Source: Betaproteobacteria bacterium (lineage in GTDB: Bacteria; Pseudomonadota; Gammaproteobacteria; Burkholderiales; Burkholderiaceae_F). From it: DNA of 64,000 nt. The notes beneath the pieces were generated by a model. That model saw only the letters and a program-made list of their open reading frames with translations. It was not told where the DNA came from and ran no database searches. This document shows, one piece after another, positions 28,799 to 39,132 of this stretch. Position 1 is the stretch's first letter; the number at the start of each line of letters is the position of its first letter. The position numbers and the translations under genes were made by a program. The DNA lies in the NCBI GenBank assembly GCA_016861185.1, contig BOKW01000003.1, forward strand, positions 1 through 64,000. Reading direction: 5' to 3'.

Positions 28799-31700
28799 AT
28801 GTCACGCCAAACCCGTCTGACGCGCGCAGCCGCGCGCGTTGCGCTTTCCGTCGCCGCGCTGTCCGCGCTTCCGCTGGTCGTTCGCGCCGCAACGCAGCCC
28901 TGCCCGACCGACTTCGCCGAGGACGATTTCGGCGTCTGCGTGGGCGGCATCGGGTCGCCATCCCTGAGACGGTCGCCGGCGCCCTTCGCACTCAAGCCGG
29001 CCGCAGCCGCGACGCGCGGCGCTCTGCGCTTCGCGCTGATGCCGTCGATGGCAGTCGCGCAGCGGTTCGAGCTGCAGCTTCCGATCACGACGACCGCTTT
29101 CGACGGCGAACGGATCGCCGCACGCAGCGGGTTGCGCGTCGCGAGCGTGGCGGCGCTGCACGCGGGCGGCCACGGCGAGATCGTCAACGACGGCACGCTC
29201 ACGGTGCGCGCGACCGGCGACAGCGCTGCGCCCGTGGTCGCCGTCGGCATTCGGGGCGGCAACGGCAAGGACCGCATCACCAACACGGCGAGCGGCACGG
29301 TCGACGTGCAGGCGAGCGCCACCGAGGCGCCGTTCACGAAATCGATCTCGCTGATCGGCGGCGAGCGCTCGACGTCGGATACAAGCTTGAGCGCGACCGC
29401 GATCGGCATCAGCGGCGGCAACGGCAAGGACACGATCGCCAACGCCGGCATGGTCACCGCGCTGGCGACCGCGGCGATCGACGGCGTCAATCTCGAACTG
29501 AACCTGCTCGACACCTCGCACGCGAGCGCGCAGACCGACATCAGCGCCAGCGCGATCGGCATCGACGGCGGCAACGGCCGCGATACGGCGGCGGTGGCCA
29601 ACACCGGCACCGTCAGCGCGACGGCCAAAGCGCGCAGCAGCAGCATCAACGTCGAGGTCAACGGCGCCGACGCCGCGATGGCCGACACGCGGCTCGCCAT
29701 CGACGCGAACGCGGTGGGCATTTCTACCGGCCGCGCGCGCGACGTCATCGAGAACGGCGGGACCGTGGCCGCGCACGCGGATGCCGAGCTGAAGGAGTTC
29801 GGGCTGAACGCGAGCTTCGTCGACGTGACGATCTTCGACCGCAACCCGAGCACGATGGAGACCACGCTGAATGCGCAGGCGGTCGGCATCGACGCCGGCA
29901 GTGCGAAGAACGCGGTCGGCATCGGCAACACCGGCAGCGTGACGGCCACTGCGCGCGCGTTCGCCAGCTCGACCGGGGTGTCGCTCGCCTCCGAGGGCGT
30001 GCCGGCGACGGTCGAGACCTTCTTCGAGGAAGGCAAGCTCGCGGGCGTGGGCATCACCAGCGTGAGCGACGCAACCGCCCTGCGCGGCGGCGGCCACGGC
30101 GACCGGATTTCCAACGACGGCACGTTGACGGCGCGCGCCGATGCCGGCACGCACCAGCAGGGCGTGAACGTCGGCGCCACCGTCTTCAACTGGCACGTTC
30201 CGACGCCCGGCTTCGTGCTCGGTTCGGCCGGCACGCGCGCCGAAGCGAAGGCGACCGGCATCGCGGGGGAAGGCGGAGGCGACGAGATCGTCAACACGAA
30301 GACGATCGACGTCGATGCGGTGGCGAGCGCGTCGAGCACGGTGGTGTCGATGAACATCGCGGAGCTGGCAATCGATCTGGCGCCGAAAGCCTGGTCGTTC
30401 CCGATCCCGTTGAGCCCCGTGCTGGTCGTCTCCGACTCGACCACCGAAGCGAGTGCGACCGCGCGCGGGATCGACGGCGGCCAGGGCGACGACACGATCC
30501 GCAACGCGGGCACGATCGACGTGTTCGCGCAGGCCAAGGGCGGCGCCGCCGATGCGGCCGCGGCGATCGGGCTGAAATTCGAGGACTCGGCCAAGCCGGA
30601 TCCCAATGCGCCGAAGCCGCCGCCGTTGTCGATCGAGGGCGACGTCACGCTGGCGCGCGCCGAGAGCAAGGGCGACAGCACGGCGCGCGGCATCGACGGC
30701 GGCAGCGGGCGCGACCGGATCACCAACGAAGGCACGATCACCGCGACGGCCAACACCTACGGCTACGCAGTGACGGTCAACCTCGACGTGCTCGGCTCGC
30801 TCGAAGGCAAGCAGGGCGACGCGCCGTCGATCCTCGGCGGCGGCATCGCCGGCGACACGTCGAACACGGCAACGGCCGTCGCCACCGGCATCGCCGGCGG
30901 CGGCGACGACGACCGCATCGTCAACCGCGGCACGGTGACCTCGACGGCAGACGCCGAGACGGTGAACGTCAACGCCGGCGTCAACCTCGCGCTCGAGAAG
31001 AACGGCGCGGTGATCGGCGTCTCGCTCGCGAAATCGCGCTCGAGCGCGACCGCCGATGCGATTGGCATCGAAGGCGGCGAAGGCGACGACCTCATCGACA
31101 ACCGGGGCCGGGTGAGCTCGACCGCGAACGCGGACGCGACCTCGGTGGCCGTGCTCGTGAACATCGAGGGGATGGCCAAGAAGGGCCTCGGCGCCGGCGC
31201 GACCGTGATCGATGCCGAAGCGACGGCGACGGCCAGCGCCGTCGGACTGCGCGCCGGCGGGGTCGTCGACGGCGACGGCGCTCACTGCGGCGGCGATGCG
31301 AACGTGACGGCGCTGAGCGGTTCGTCGCAGTGCCAGTCGAAACCGCCCGGCGATCTGACGAACGGCGGCAGCATCGCGGTCGATGCGGACGCCAACACGA
31401 CCGCGGTGAACGTCGGCGCGAGCGTCGCCATCGTCAAGGGAACCGGCGTGGTGGCCGGCGTGACGTTGAGCGACACCAGCGCGACGGCGCGCGCGAACGC
31501 GACCGGCATCGAGGGCGACGACGCGGCGAACGAGGTCGCCAACAGCGGCTCGATCGGGCTCACGTCGACCTCGCAGGCGGTGGCGGTCGGTGTCAACGTC
31601 AGCGTCGAAGGGATAGCGACGGGGCTTGCCGCCGGCGCTGCGCTGACGCGCTCGGCCGTGAACGCCAGCGCGACGGCGACCGGCATCGCCGGCGGCGCCG

Positions 31701-34700
31701 GCGACGACGCGATCGTCAACTCCGGGACGATTGCGACGCAGGCGCGCTCCGGCGAGACGAACGGCGTGCAGGCGACCGCGACGACGGTCAGCGTCGGCCT
31801 CGAAGCGACCGTCGACACCAAGCAGGGTGCGGCGATCGGCGCTGCGCTGACCGACACGCGCGCGACTTCGGCCGCGAACGTCGCCGGCATCGGCGGCGGA
31901 GAAGGCGACGACGAGATCACCAACCGCGGCAACATCGAGCTGCGCAGCATCGGCTCGGACACGACCGCCGTGGGCGTGTCGCTGAACGGGCAGTTCTCGA
32001 AGCAAGGGCTGACCGCGGGCGCGGCGCTCGCGCTGAGCGACGCCGTCAGCACCGCGACCGTCGCCGGCATCGCCGGCGGCGCAGGCGACGACGCGCTCGC
32101 CAACGAGAAGTCGATCGCCATCGGCGGCGTGAAGAGCGACAGCAACGCGGTCAGCGTGTCGCTCGACATCGCCGGCGCGAAAGACGGCCTCGTGCTCGGC
32201 GCGGCGCTGGTCGACGCCGATGCGACGGCGACGACGACCGCCGCGGCAATGTCCGGCGGCGAAGGGCGCGACCACCTGTCGAACACCGGCGCGATCGTGC
32301 TCGAAGACATCGAGGCCGAGTCCGACTCGGTCGGCGTCAGCGTCGACATCAAGTTCGCGAAGGACGGGCTGGCGGTCGGCGCAGCGCTCGTCGAAACGGG
32401 CGTGAATTCCACCAGCGAGGCGAGCGGACTGGCCGCTGGCGCCGGCAAGGACGTGCTGGCGAACGAAGGCAGCATCACCGTGCAGCGCGTGAACGCGGCG
32501 GCCGACGCGGTCGGCGTGTCGGTCGGGCTGAGCGGCTCGGCGAACGGACTCGACATCTCCGCGGGGCTCGCCGACGGCAGCGCCACCGCGACCGCGGTCG
32601 CGCGCGGACTCGACGGCGGCGCGGGCGACGATCTCGCGATCAACCGCGGCAGGATTGCGATCACCGATGTCGGCGCCGACGGCGACGCGACCGTCGTGTC
32701 GGTCGCGCTGACCGGCGCCAACAACGGCGTGGCGGCCGGCGTCACGCTGGCCGACTCGAGCGCCACCTCGATCGCGCGCGCGATCGGCATCGACGGCGGT
32801 GCGGGCGACGACGCGCTGTGGAACAAGGACGAGATCACGCTCGCGCGCATCGGCGCCGACACCGACTCGGTGACGGTGGGCGCGACGCTCGCCGGCGTGT
32901 TCAATGGCGGTATCGCCGGCGGCGCTTCGCTCGGCCGCTCGCGCGCCGCTGCGGAAGCCGAGGCGATCGGCATCGACGGCGGCAGCGGCAACGACTGGAT
33001 ACTCAACAAGGGTCGCATCGGCATCGACGGCGTGACGGCCAACACCGACAGCACCGACGTGAGCGTCCAACTGTCGGTCGTCAACAACGGGCTCGCGGTC
33101 GGCGCGGCGCTGCTCGACACCAGCGCGAGTGCGAAGAGCGCGGCGAGCGGGTTGCACGGCGGCAGCGGCAACGACGTGCTCGCCAACACCGGCAGCATTT
33201 CGGTGCAGAACGTCACCGCCGACGCCGATGCGATCAGCGTCGGCGTGAGCCTGAACGCCGCCATCACGGCGGGCGTGGCCGCCGGCGTGTCGATGGTCGA
33301 CGGCAAGGGCACGGCCGAAGTGCGCGCGACCGGCATGGCCGGCGGCGAAGGCAACGACGTGCTCGTCAACACCGGCACGATTGCGGTCGGTTCGCTGCCG
33401 GACTACGCGCCGGCCACCGTGCAGGCAACCGCGCACGCCACCGGCGTCAGCGTCAGCGGCAACCTTTCGCTCGCCGGCGCCGCAGGCGGCGCGGCGATCG
33501 CCAACACCAGCGCAACCGCGACCTCGGTCGTCAGCGGCATCGACGGCGGCGCGGGCGACGACGTGCTCGTCAACGAAGGCGGCGTCGACGTGAAGGGCAA
33601 GGCCAAGACCGACGCGCTGAGCATCGGCGTCAACGTGTCGCTCGCGATCGGCCTCGCCGGCGGCGCGGCGATCACCGACGCCAGCAGCACGGCGACCAGC
33701 GAGGCGTACGGGTTGGACGGCGGCGGCGGGCGCGACAGGATCTTCAACGAAGGGTCCGTGCGCGCCTCGTCCGAGGCGCAGGTCAAAGCGACCGGCGCAT
33801 CGATCAGCGCGTGGGGCCTCGGCTTCACGACCGCGAACGTGACGACCACCGCCACGTCGACGGCGGTCGGCATCCGCAACGGCAGCGCGCCGGCGGCATG
33901 CGGCGACGGCGTCGCGGCGATGAGCGGCGGCCACGGCCACTGCGATCGCGACAAGGGCAGCGAGATCGCCAACCGCGGCGACGTGAGCGCCGTGTCGATC
34001 GCCAGCGCCGAGGGCCTGAGCATCTCGGGCACGCTGTTCGGCGCGGCGATGGGCGACATGAGCAACACGGCGACCGCACGCGCGACCGGCATCCAGTTCG
34101 GCGACGGCGGCGCGAAGATCCTCAACGAAAGCAACGTCTCGGCGGCGAGCGGCGCCTCGGTGTACGGGCTGTCGGTGAGCGCGACGCTGATCGGCGGCAC
34201 CTTCGGCGACGCCAACGGTACGGCCACCGCCGAGTCCACCGGTGTGGCGGCCGGCGCCGGCAACGACGCGATCGAGAATCGCGGCGCGCTGACGGCCAGT
34301 GCGAACAGCGGCGCGAGCGCCGATTCGATTTCCGTGTCGCTGATCGGGGCCGCGGACGCGTCGGCCGCGAAGACCGCGAGCGCGACCGCGCGCGGCATCG
34401 CCAGCGGCGAAGGCGACGACGAAGTCCTGAATGCCGCGCAGATGACCGTGACGGCCGGCCTGCCTTCGCTGCGCGACGGCAGCGCGCAGTGCGTGCTCGG
34501 CGGCGGCGCCTGCGCGACGGCCACCTCGGTCGGCGTCACGCTCGTCGGCGGCGGGTTCGTCGATGCGTCCACCACGGCCGCGGCCGCGGGCATCGGCATC
34601 GACGGCGGGCGCGGCAACGACGCGCTCGACAACGAAGGAACGTTGACGGTCGCTGCGCTCGCGCGCAGCCGCGCCGACAGCATCGGCGTGAGCGTCATCG

Positions 34701-37700
34701 GCGCGAGCAGCGCCGATGCGAACACGCTCGCGAGCGCGAGCGTCGCCGGCATTGCGGGCGGCGAAGGCAAGGACCGCCTCACCAACAGCGGCACGCTCGA
34801 CGCCAGCGCCGCGGCCGAGACCTACGCGAAGTCGTTCTCGCTGTCGGTGATCGGCATGGCCGGCTCCGAAGGCAACTCGGTGACGAGCAGCCAGGCGAGC
34901 GGCATCGACGGCGGCGACGACGACGACGCGATCGTCAACCGGTCCGCCGGCACGCTGAAGGTCGGCTCGGTCGCCAGCGCCGGCATGAGCGGTTCGTCGT
35001 GGAGCATCGTCGGCTATGCGCCGACCACCTTCACGCTCGGCGCCGCAGCGGGCGCGACGGGTCTCGCGGGCGGCAGCGGCGACGACTGGATCGCCAACGA
35101 GGGAAAGGCCGAGATCGGCAGCACGGCGTCGATGAGCGCCGCCGGCGGCGGCAAGGCGATCTTCGGCGGCGCCGCGGCCGATTCGCAGGTGCACGCGATC
35201 GCGACGGCGACCGGCATCGACGGCGGCGAAGGCGGCGACGCGATCAGGAACCGCGGCACGCTCGACGTGTCGGCGACGTCGCTGCTGAACTCACAGGCGA
35301 CGTCGTTCGCCTTTGCCGGCGGCGCGGCTTCGCAGGAAGTGCTGTCGGCGCGCACCGGCGCGATCGGCATCGCGGCGGGCGCGGGCCACAACTTCGTCGT
35401 GAACCTCGGGCGCCTTTCCGTCGCGTCCAAGGCCACGCTGACCTCGAGCGGCGGCGCCGAAGCGGTGTTCGGCAGCGCGCGCTCGGCGGCGTCGGTCGCC
35501 GCGCGGACGACCGCCACCGGCGTTGCCGCCGGCAGCGGCGACGACGCGCTGATCAACGCGAGCGACGCGCTGATCGACGTCCGGCTCGAAGCGGCGCCGA
35601 CGGCGGGCAGCGACGCGCGCTCGGGCGCTTTCATCTTCTCCGACGGCGTGTCGCGCGCGCAAGCGGTCTCCAGCCTGTCGGCGCGCGGCGTTGACCTCGG
35701 CGACGGCGACAACGCCGCGATCAACAATGGAACGATCGCGCTGGCGTTGGGCGGCACCGCGGCGGCCAACAGCCGCGCGGATGCGCAACTGCTGTCGAAC
35801 TTCCTCGGCATCGATGTCGACGCGTACGCGACCTCGACCGCGGCGCTCGAACCGGGCATCGTGTTCGGCATCCGCACCGGCAGCGGCAGCGACCGCATCG
35901 ACAACGCCGGCGCGATCCGCATCGACGCGCAGCCGCAGGTCTCGGCGCTCGCCGAGGGCTACGGCGACGCGATCGTGTCCGGCGACGGCACGGGAACGGC
36001 TTCGGCCGAAGCGCGCGGCCTGCAGGTGAGCGGCATCGACGCCGGCGGCGGCGACAACGAAGTGACCAACCGCGGCGAACTGCGCGTGCTCGCCAGCCCG
36101 AAGGCGGCGGCCGAGGCGAAAAGCGATGCCGACGGCGCCGACCTCTTCCGCGATCCGGACTCGCGCGCGACGGCCGCCGCGGCGGCAAGCCACACGCGCG
36201 CGCTGGGCATCGGCGCGACCGGCGGCGACAACGTCGTGCGTAACGAAGGGACGATCGTCGTGCGCGCGACGCCGACGGCCGACGCCAGCGTCTACGCCGG
36301 CTACGGCAGCGACATCCTGTCGATCGATTCGTTCGCCACCACGTCGTCCGAGGTAAGCGCGACCGAGGCGATCGGCGTGCAGGTCGCCGGCACGCGCGCC
36401 GAAGTGCACAACGCGCAGGACGCGACGATCGACGTGCTCGCGCAACCGCTCGCGACGGCGTTCAGCTACGCGAACGCGGTGGGCGCCGACGGCGATGTCG
36501 AGGCGCGGGCGACGGCCGAGATCGAAGGCGCACGCGCGACCGGCATTCTGGCCGCGGGCGAGCAGACGAAGGTCGTCAACGAGGGCACGATCAAGGTCGT
36601 GGCTGACGCGCGTGCACAGGCGCGCTCGCTGGTCGATCCGGGCTGGGGCGGCGAGATCGACGCCTTCCTCGAGTACACGGACGCGCGCGGCGTCGGCGCC
36701 ACCGGCATCGCCGCTTTTGGCGCGGCGAACACGTTGAAGAACACCGGCACGATCGAGGTCGGCGCAACGGCGCAGGCGGCGCCGTACAACGGCGCCGGTT
36801 CGGCGATAGCCGGCAGCGAGGCCTATGGACTGCACACCGGCGACGGCGCGACGGTCGTGCGCAACGACGGCACGCTGCGCGTGACGGGCGTGGCCGCTAC
36901 GGCAGCGCCTCTGTCGTCGATGCTGCCCGAGGGCCTCGTCGAGGCGCGCGCGACCGCGTACGGCGCCTTGCTCGGCAACGGTGTCAACCGGGTCGACAAC
37001 CTCGGCACGCTGCAGGTTCGCGCCGAGGCGGGCGGCGGCAGCCGATCGGGGTCCGAGCTGTTCGGCCTCAGATTCGGCAGCACCGCCCACGCCGCGGCGG
37101 TCGGCATCGCCGGCGGGCACGGCGGCAACGCGATCGTCAACACCGGCACGATCGCGATCGAGGCGGTCGGCGAGGGCTACCTCGGCGGCGCGACGGCCGT
37201 CGGCATCGCGACCGGCAGCGGCAACGACACGGTGATCAACCGCGGCACGATCACGACGACGCAAACGTTCAACGGCGGCTCGGCGGCAGGCACGGCGATC
37301 GACGTCGGCGCCGGCAACGACCTCGTCGTGCTCGGCGACGGTTCGGTCACGCGCGGCGACATCAATCTGGGCGGCGGCACCGACGTGCTGACGCTGGAAG
37401 GAACGCCCGTGATCGAGGGCGCCGTCATCGACGACGGCCGCCTCGCGCTGCAGTTTGCAGGCAGCGGCAGCTTCGGCGGCACGCTGCCGGGCACCGAGGT
37501 TGTCAAGCGCGGTGAAGGCACGTTCACGCTCGCCGCTCTGCCGACGATGCAGCGTCTCGACATGCAGCAGGGCACGCTGCGCGTCGAGAGCGACTACCGC
37601 TTCGCCGGCGACGGGCTGTTCCTCGCCGCGATCGACGGCGACGGCTCGCACGGCAGGTTCCAGGTGACCGGCGGGGCGCGGCTCGGCGGCAGCCTGCGCG

Positions 37701-39064
37701 TGCAGCGCGGCGCCGGGCCATACGTGAACGGCACCACTTACGAGGTGCTGCGCGCCGACGGTGGGTTCGCGGCGGGCACGACGTTCGACCGGATCGAGTT
37801 GCCCGCGCCGACGCGGCTGGTCGGCTTCTCGACGCAACAGCTCGCCGACGCGTTCAACGTCCGCGCCGACGTGCTGAGCTTCACGACGGTCGCCGGCGCT
37901 CCCAACGCGCAGCGCGTCGCGGGACACCTCGACCGCGTGCTGCCCACGGCGCACGGCGATCTGCGGCGGGCGCTGGGAACGATCCAGGGCATGGCGAGCG
38001 ATGCGGAGTTCGCGACCGCGTTCGCGAGCCTGAGCCCCGCGATGTACGAACAGGGCACCCGCGCCGGCATGACGAGCGCAACGCAGTTCGTGCAGACGGT
38101 CGAGCAGCGCACCGGCGCGCTGCAGGTGGGCGCGCGCGCCGATGCGGCGAGGCTCGCGGAGCAGCCGATCCGCCTCGCGTCGAGCGGCGGCGCGCGGCAG
38201 GTGCTGGAGGCGGCCGAGCAGCGGCAGGCGCAGCCGTACGGCGTTTGGATGCAGGCGTTCGCGCAGCGCGGCGATCAGGATCCCGCGACCGAGTTCGCCG
38301 GCTACGGATTCGATCTCGCGGGTTTCGCGATCGGCATCGATCATCGCTTCGGCAACGCGTTCAGCGCTGGACTGAGCTTCGGTCGCGTGCGGAACACGGT
38401 CGAGTCCGACCTCGCCGGCAACGCGGCCGACGTCGACTCGAACCTGCTCGCGCTGTACGGCAGCTACGCGCGCGGCACTGCCTACGTCGACGGCACGCTG
38501 TCGGCAGGCAACGTCCGCTACGACAGCCGCCGCACGATCGTCGTCGGCAGCACGATTACGCTGGTAGCGAGCAGGCACGACGCGAAGGTGCTCGCCCTCG
38601 GGCTCGGCGCCGGCGTGCTCGCGCGCGCCGGCGAACACTGGCTCGACCCGTTCGTCAAGCTGCGCTACACGCGGCTGAAGGAGGACGGCTTCAGCGAGGC
38701 CGGCAGCGGCATCGCGCTCGCGGTCGCGCCGCGCACGACCGAAGCGCTGGTTTCCGAGCTGGGCGTACGCTGGACGCGGGTCTACGCTGCGCGCGGAAAC
38801 GCGAGCTTCGCGCCGGAAGCGAGCCTGGCGTGGCTGCACGACTTCGGCCGCGACAACCGTCTGATCAACGCCGCGTATCTGGACGCGCCGGACGCGAGCT
38901 TCGCGATCGAAGGGCAGCCGGTCGAGCGCAACGGCGCGCGCGCAAGCCTCGGCGTAACGTACCGCTCGAACAGCGGGTTCATCTCGTTCCTGCGCTACAC
39001 GGCCGAGCTGCGGTCCGGCTATCGCGCGCAGGCGGTGATCGGCGAGATCCGCTACGAGTTCTGA
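28799..39064 (+). CDS. Giant autotransporter (type Va) with RTX-like repeats
   Basis: About 3,421 residues. Signal peptide: ARVALSVAALSALPLVVRA. A passenger of about 48 imperfect repeats spans roughly 29160-37340. Each repeat of 45-80 residues ends with a block such as GIDGGAGDDAIVNSGTI: a turn that often fits the RTX nonapeptide GGxGxDxxx, then an N-x-G-T-I/V/L strand. This suggests a long beta-helix. Next comes a linker (ALGTIQGMASDAEFATAFAS) and a beta-barrel of about 277 residues (PYGVWMQAF to the final EIRYEF, with terminal Phe). All eight cysteines occur as four close pairs. Start chosen at 28799 because GGGAG lies eight bases upstream; 28793 is the alternative. Likely a surface adhesin or biofilm factor; function is inferred from architecture. 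Confidence 0.9.
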   Translation: MSRQTRLTRAAARVALSVAALSALPLVVRAATQPCPTDFAEDDFGVCVGGIGSPSLRRSPAPFALKPAAAATRGALRFALMPSMAVAQRFELQLPITTTAFDGERIAARSGLRVASVAALHAGGHGEIVNDGTLTVRATGDSAAPVVAVGIRGGNGKDRITNTASGTVDVQASATEAPFTKSISLIGGERSTSDTSLSATAIGISGGNGKDTIANAGMVTALATAAIDGVNLELNLLDTSHASAQTDISASAIGIDGGNGRDTAAVANTGTVSATAKARSSSINVEVNGADAAMADTRLAIDANAVGISTGRARDVIENGGTVAAHADAELKEFGLNASFVDVTIFDRNPSTMETTLNAQAVGIDAGSAKNAVGIGNTGSVTATARAFASSTGVSLASEGVPATVETFFEEGKLAGVGITSVSDATALRGGGHGDRISNDGTLTARADAGTHQQGVNVGATVFNWHVPTPGFVLGSAGTRAEAKATGIAGEGGGDEIVNTKTIDVDAVASASSTVVSMNIAELAIDLAPKAWSFPIPLSPVLVVSDSTTEASATARGIDGGQGDDTIRNAGTIDVFAQAKGGAADAAAAIGLKFEDSAKPDPNAPKPPPLSIEGDVTLARAESKGDSTARGIDGGSGRDRITNEGTITATANTYGYAVTVNLDVLGSLEGKQGDAPSILGGGIAGDTSNTATAVATGIAGGGDDDRIVNRGTVTSTADAETVNVNAGVNLALEKNGAVIGVSLAKSRSSATADAIGIEGGEGDDLIDNRGRVSSTANADATSVAVLVNIEGMAKKGLGAGATVIDAEATATASAVGLRAGGVVDGDGAHCGGDANVTALSGSSQCQSKPPGDLTNGGSIAVDADANTTAVNVGASVAIVKGTGVVAGVTLSDTSATARANATGIEGDDAANEVANSGSIGLTSTSQAVAVGVNVSVEGIATGLAAGAALTRSAVNASATATGIAGGAGDDAIVNSGTIATQARSGETNGVQATATTVSVGLEATVDTKQGAAIGAALTDTRATSAANVAGIGGGEGDDEITNRGNIELRSIGSDTTAVGVSLNGQFSKQGLTAGAALALSDAVSTATVAGIAGGAGDDALANEKSIAIGGVKSDSNAVSVSLDIAGAKDGLVLGAALVDADATATTTAAAMSGGEGRDHLSNTGAIVLEDIEAESDSVGVSVDIKFAKDGLAVGAALVETGVNSTSEASGLAAGAGKDVLANEGSITVQRVNAAADAVGVSVGLSGSANGLDISAGLADGSATATAVARGLDGGAGDDLAINRGRIAITDVGADGDATVVSVALTGANNGVAAGVTLADSSATSIARAIGIDGGAGDDALWNKDEITLARIGADTDSVTVGATLAGVFNGGIAGGASLGRSRAAAEAEAIGIDGGSGNDWILNKGRIGIDGVTANTDSTDVSVQLSVVNNGLAVGAALLDTSASAKSAASGLHGGSGNDVLANTGSISVQNVTADADAISVGVSLNAAITAGVAAGVSMVDGKGTAEVRATGMAGGEGNDVLVNTGTIAVGSLPDYAPATVQATAHATGVSVSGNLSLAGAAGGAAIANTSATATSVVSGIDGGAGDDVLVNEGGVDVKGKAKTDALSIGVNVSLAIGLAGGAAITDASSTATSEAYGLDGGGGRDRIFNEGSVRASSEAQVKATGASISAWGLGFTTANVTTTATSTAVGIRNGSAPAACGDGVAAMSGGHGHCDRDKGSEIANRGDVSAVSIASAEGLSISGTLFGAAMGDMSNTATARATGIQFGDGGAKILNESNVSAASGASVYGLSVSATLIGGTFGDANGTATAESTGVAAGAGNDAIENRGALTASANSGASADSISVSLIGAADASAAKTASATARGIASGEGDDEVLNAAQMTVTAGLPSLRDGSAQCVLGGGACATATSVGVTLVGGGFVDASTTAAAAGIGIDGGRGNDALDNEGTLTVAALARSRADSIGVSVIGASSADANTLASASVAGIAGGEGKDRLTNSGTLDASAAAETYAKSFSLSVIGMAGSEGNSVTSSQASGIDGGDDDDAIVNRSAGTLKVGSVASAGMSGSSWSIVGYAPTTFTLGAAAGATGLAGGSGDDWIANEGKAEIGSTASMSAAGGGKAIFGGAAADSQVHAIATATGIDGGEGGDAIRNRGTLDVSATSLLNSQATSFAFAGGAASQEVLSARTGAIGIAAGAGHNFVVNLGRLSVASKATLTSSGGAEAVFGSARSAASVAARTTATGVAAGSGDDALINASDALIDVRLEAAPTAGSDARSGAFIFSDGVSRAQAVSSLSARGVDLGDGDNAAINNGTIALALGGTAAANSRADAQLLSNFLGIDVDAYATSTAALEPGIVFGIRTGSGSDRIDNAGAIRIDAQPQVSALAEGYGDAIVSGDGTGTASAEARGLQVSGIDAGGGDNEVTNRGELRVLASPKAAAEAKSDADGADLFRDPDSRATAAAAASHTRALGIGATGGDNVVRNEGTIVVRATPTADASVYAGYGSDILSIDSFATTSSEVSATEAIGVQVAGTRAEVHNAQDATIDVLAQPLATAFSYANAVGADGDVEARATAEIEGARATGILAAGEQTKVVNEGTIKVVADARAQARSLVDPGWGGEIDAFLEYTDARGVGATGIAAFGAANTLKNTGTIEVGATAQAAPYNGAGSAIAGSEAYGLHTGDGATVVRNDGTLRVTGVAATAAPLSSMLPEGLVEARATAYGALLGNGVNRVDNLGTLQVRAEAGGGSRSGSELFGLRFGSTAHAAAVGIAGGHGGNAIVNTGTIAIEAVGEGYLGGATAVGIATGSGNDTVINRGTITTTQTFNGGSAAGTAIDVGAGNDLVVLGDGSVTRGDINLGGGTDVLTLEGTPVIEGAVIDDGRLALQFAGSGSFGGTLPGTEVVKRGEGTFTLAALPTMQRLDMQQGTLRVESDYRFAGDGLFLAAIDGDGSHGRFQVTGGARLGGSLRVQRGAGPYVNGTTYEVLRADGGFAAGTTFDRIELPAPTRLVGFSTQQLADAFNVRADVLSFTTVAGAPNAQRVAGHLDRVLPTAHGDLRRALGTIQGMASDAEFATAFASLSPAMYEQGTRAGMTSATQFVQTVEQRTGALQVGARADAARLAEQPIRLASSGGARQVLEAAEQRQAQPYGVWMQAFAQRGDQDPATEFAGYGFDLAGFAIGIDHRFGNAFSAGLSFGRVRNTVESDLAGNAADVDSNLLALYGSYARGTAYVDGTLSAGNVRYDSRRTIVVGSTITLVASRHDAKVLALGLGAGVLARAGEHWLDPFVKLRYTRLKEDGFSEAGSGIALAVAPRTTEALVSELGVRWTRVYAARGNASFAPEASLAWLHDFGRDNRLINAAYLDAPDASFAIEGQPVERNGARASLGVTYRSNSGFISFLRYTAELRSGYRAQAVIGEIRYEF
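29163..37340 (+). repeat. Coding repeat array in the autotransporter passenger
   Basis: About 48 imperfect in-frame repeats. The most regular stretch (about 31.7-33.7 kb) has units near 60 codons with the pattern VGVSVxLxG, then GAALxDxxATA, then GIxGGxGDDxxxNxGxI. Later units are more diverged and lose the GGxGxD turn. The DNA varies more than the protein pattern, so the array is old and not a recent expansion. Confidence 0.85.
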
Positions 39065-39132
39065 GCGCGTGCGGCGCCGCGTCCGCTCGACACGGGCGCG
39101 GCGCCGGTCGGTCGATCGGACGAGGTTGCCGC

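Noticed and set aside
28802..35194. A 2,130-codon open frame on the minus strand, and another of 1,182 codons at 35291-38839, both opposite the autotransporter
   Set aside because: They mirror the GC-rich, repetitive codons of the plus-strand gene, show no domain pattern other than Arg/Ala/Asp-rich text, and have no ribosome-binding sites.
31330..35694. A 1,454-codon plus-strand frame inside the autotransporter
   Set aside because: A frame-shifted shadow of the repeat array, rich in Arg and Gly, with no start signal.
29163..37340. Type I secreted RTX toxin
   Set aside because: The protein has an N-terminal signal peptide and a C-terminal beta-barrel ending in Phe, and no HlyB/HlyD/TolC-type genes are present.
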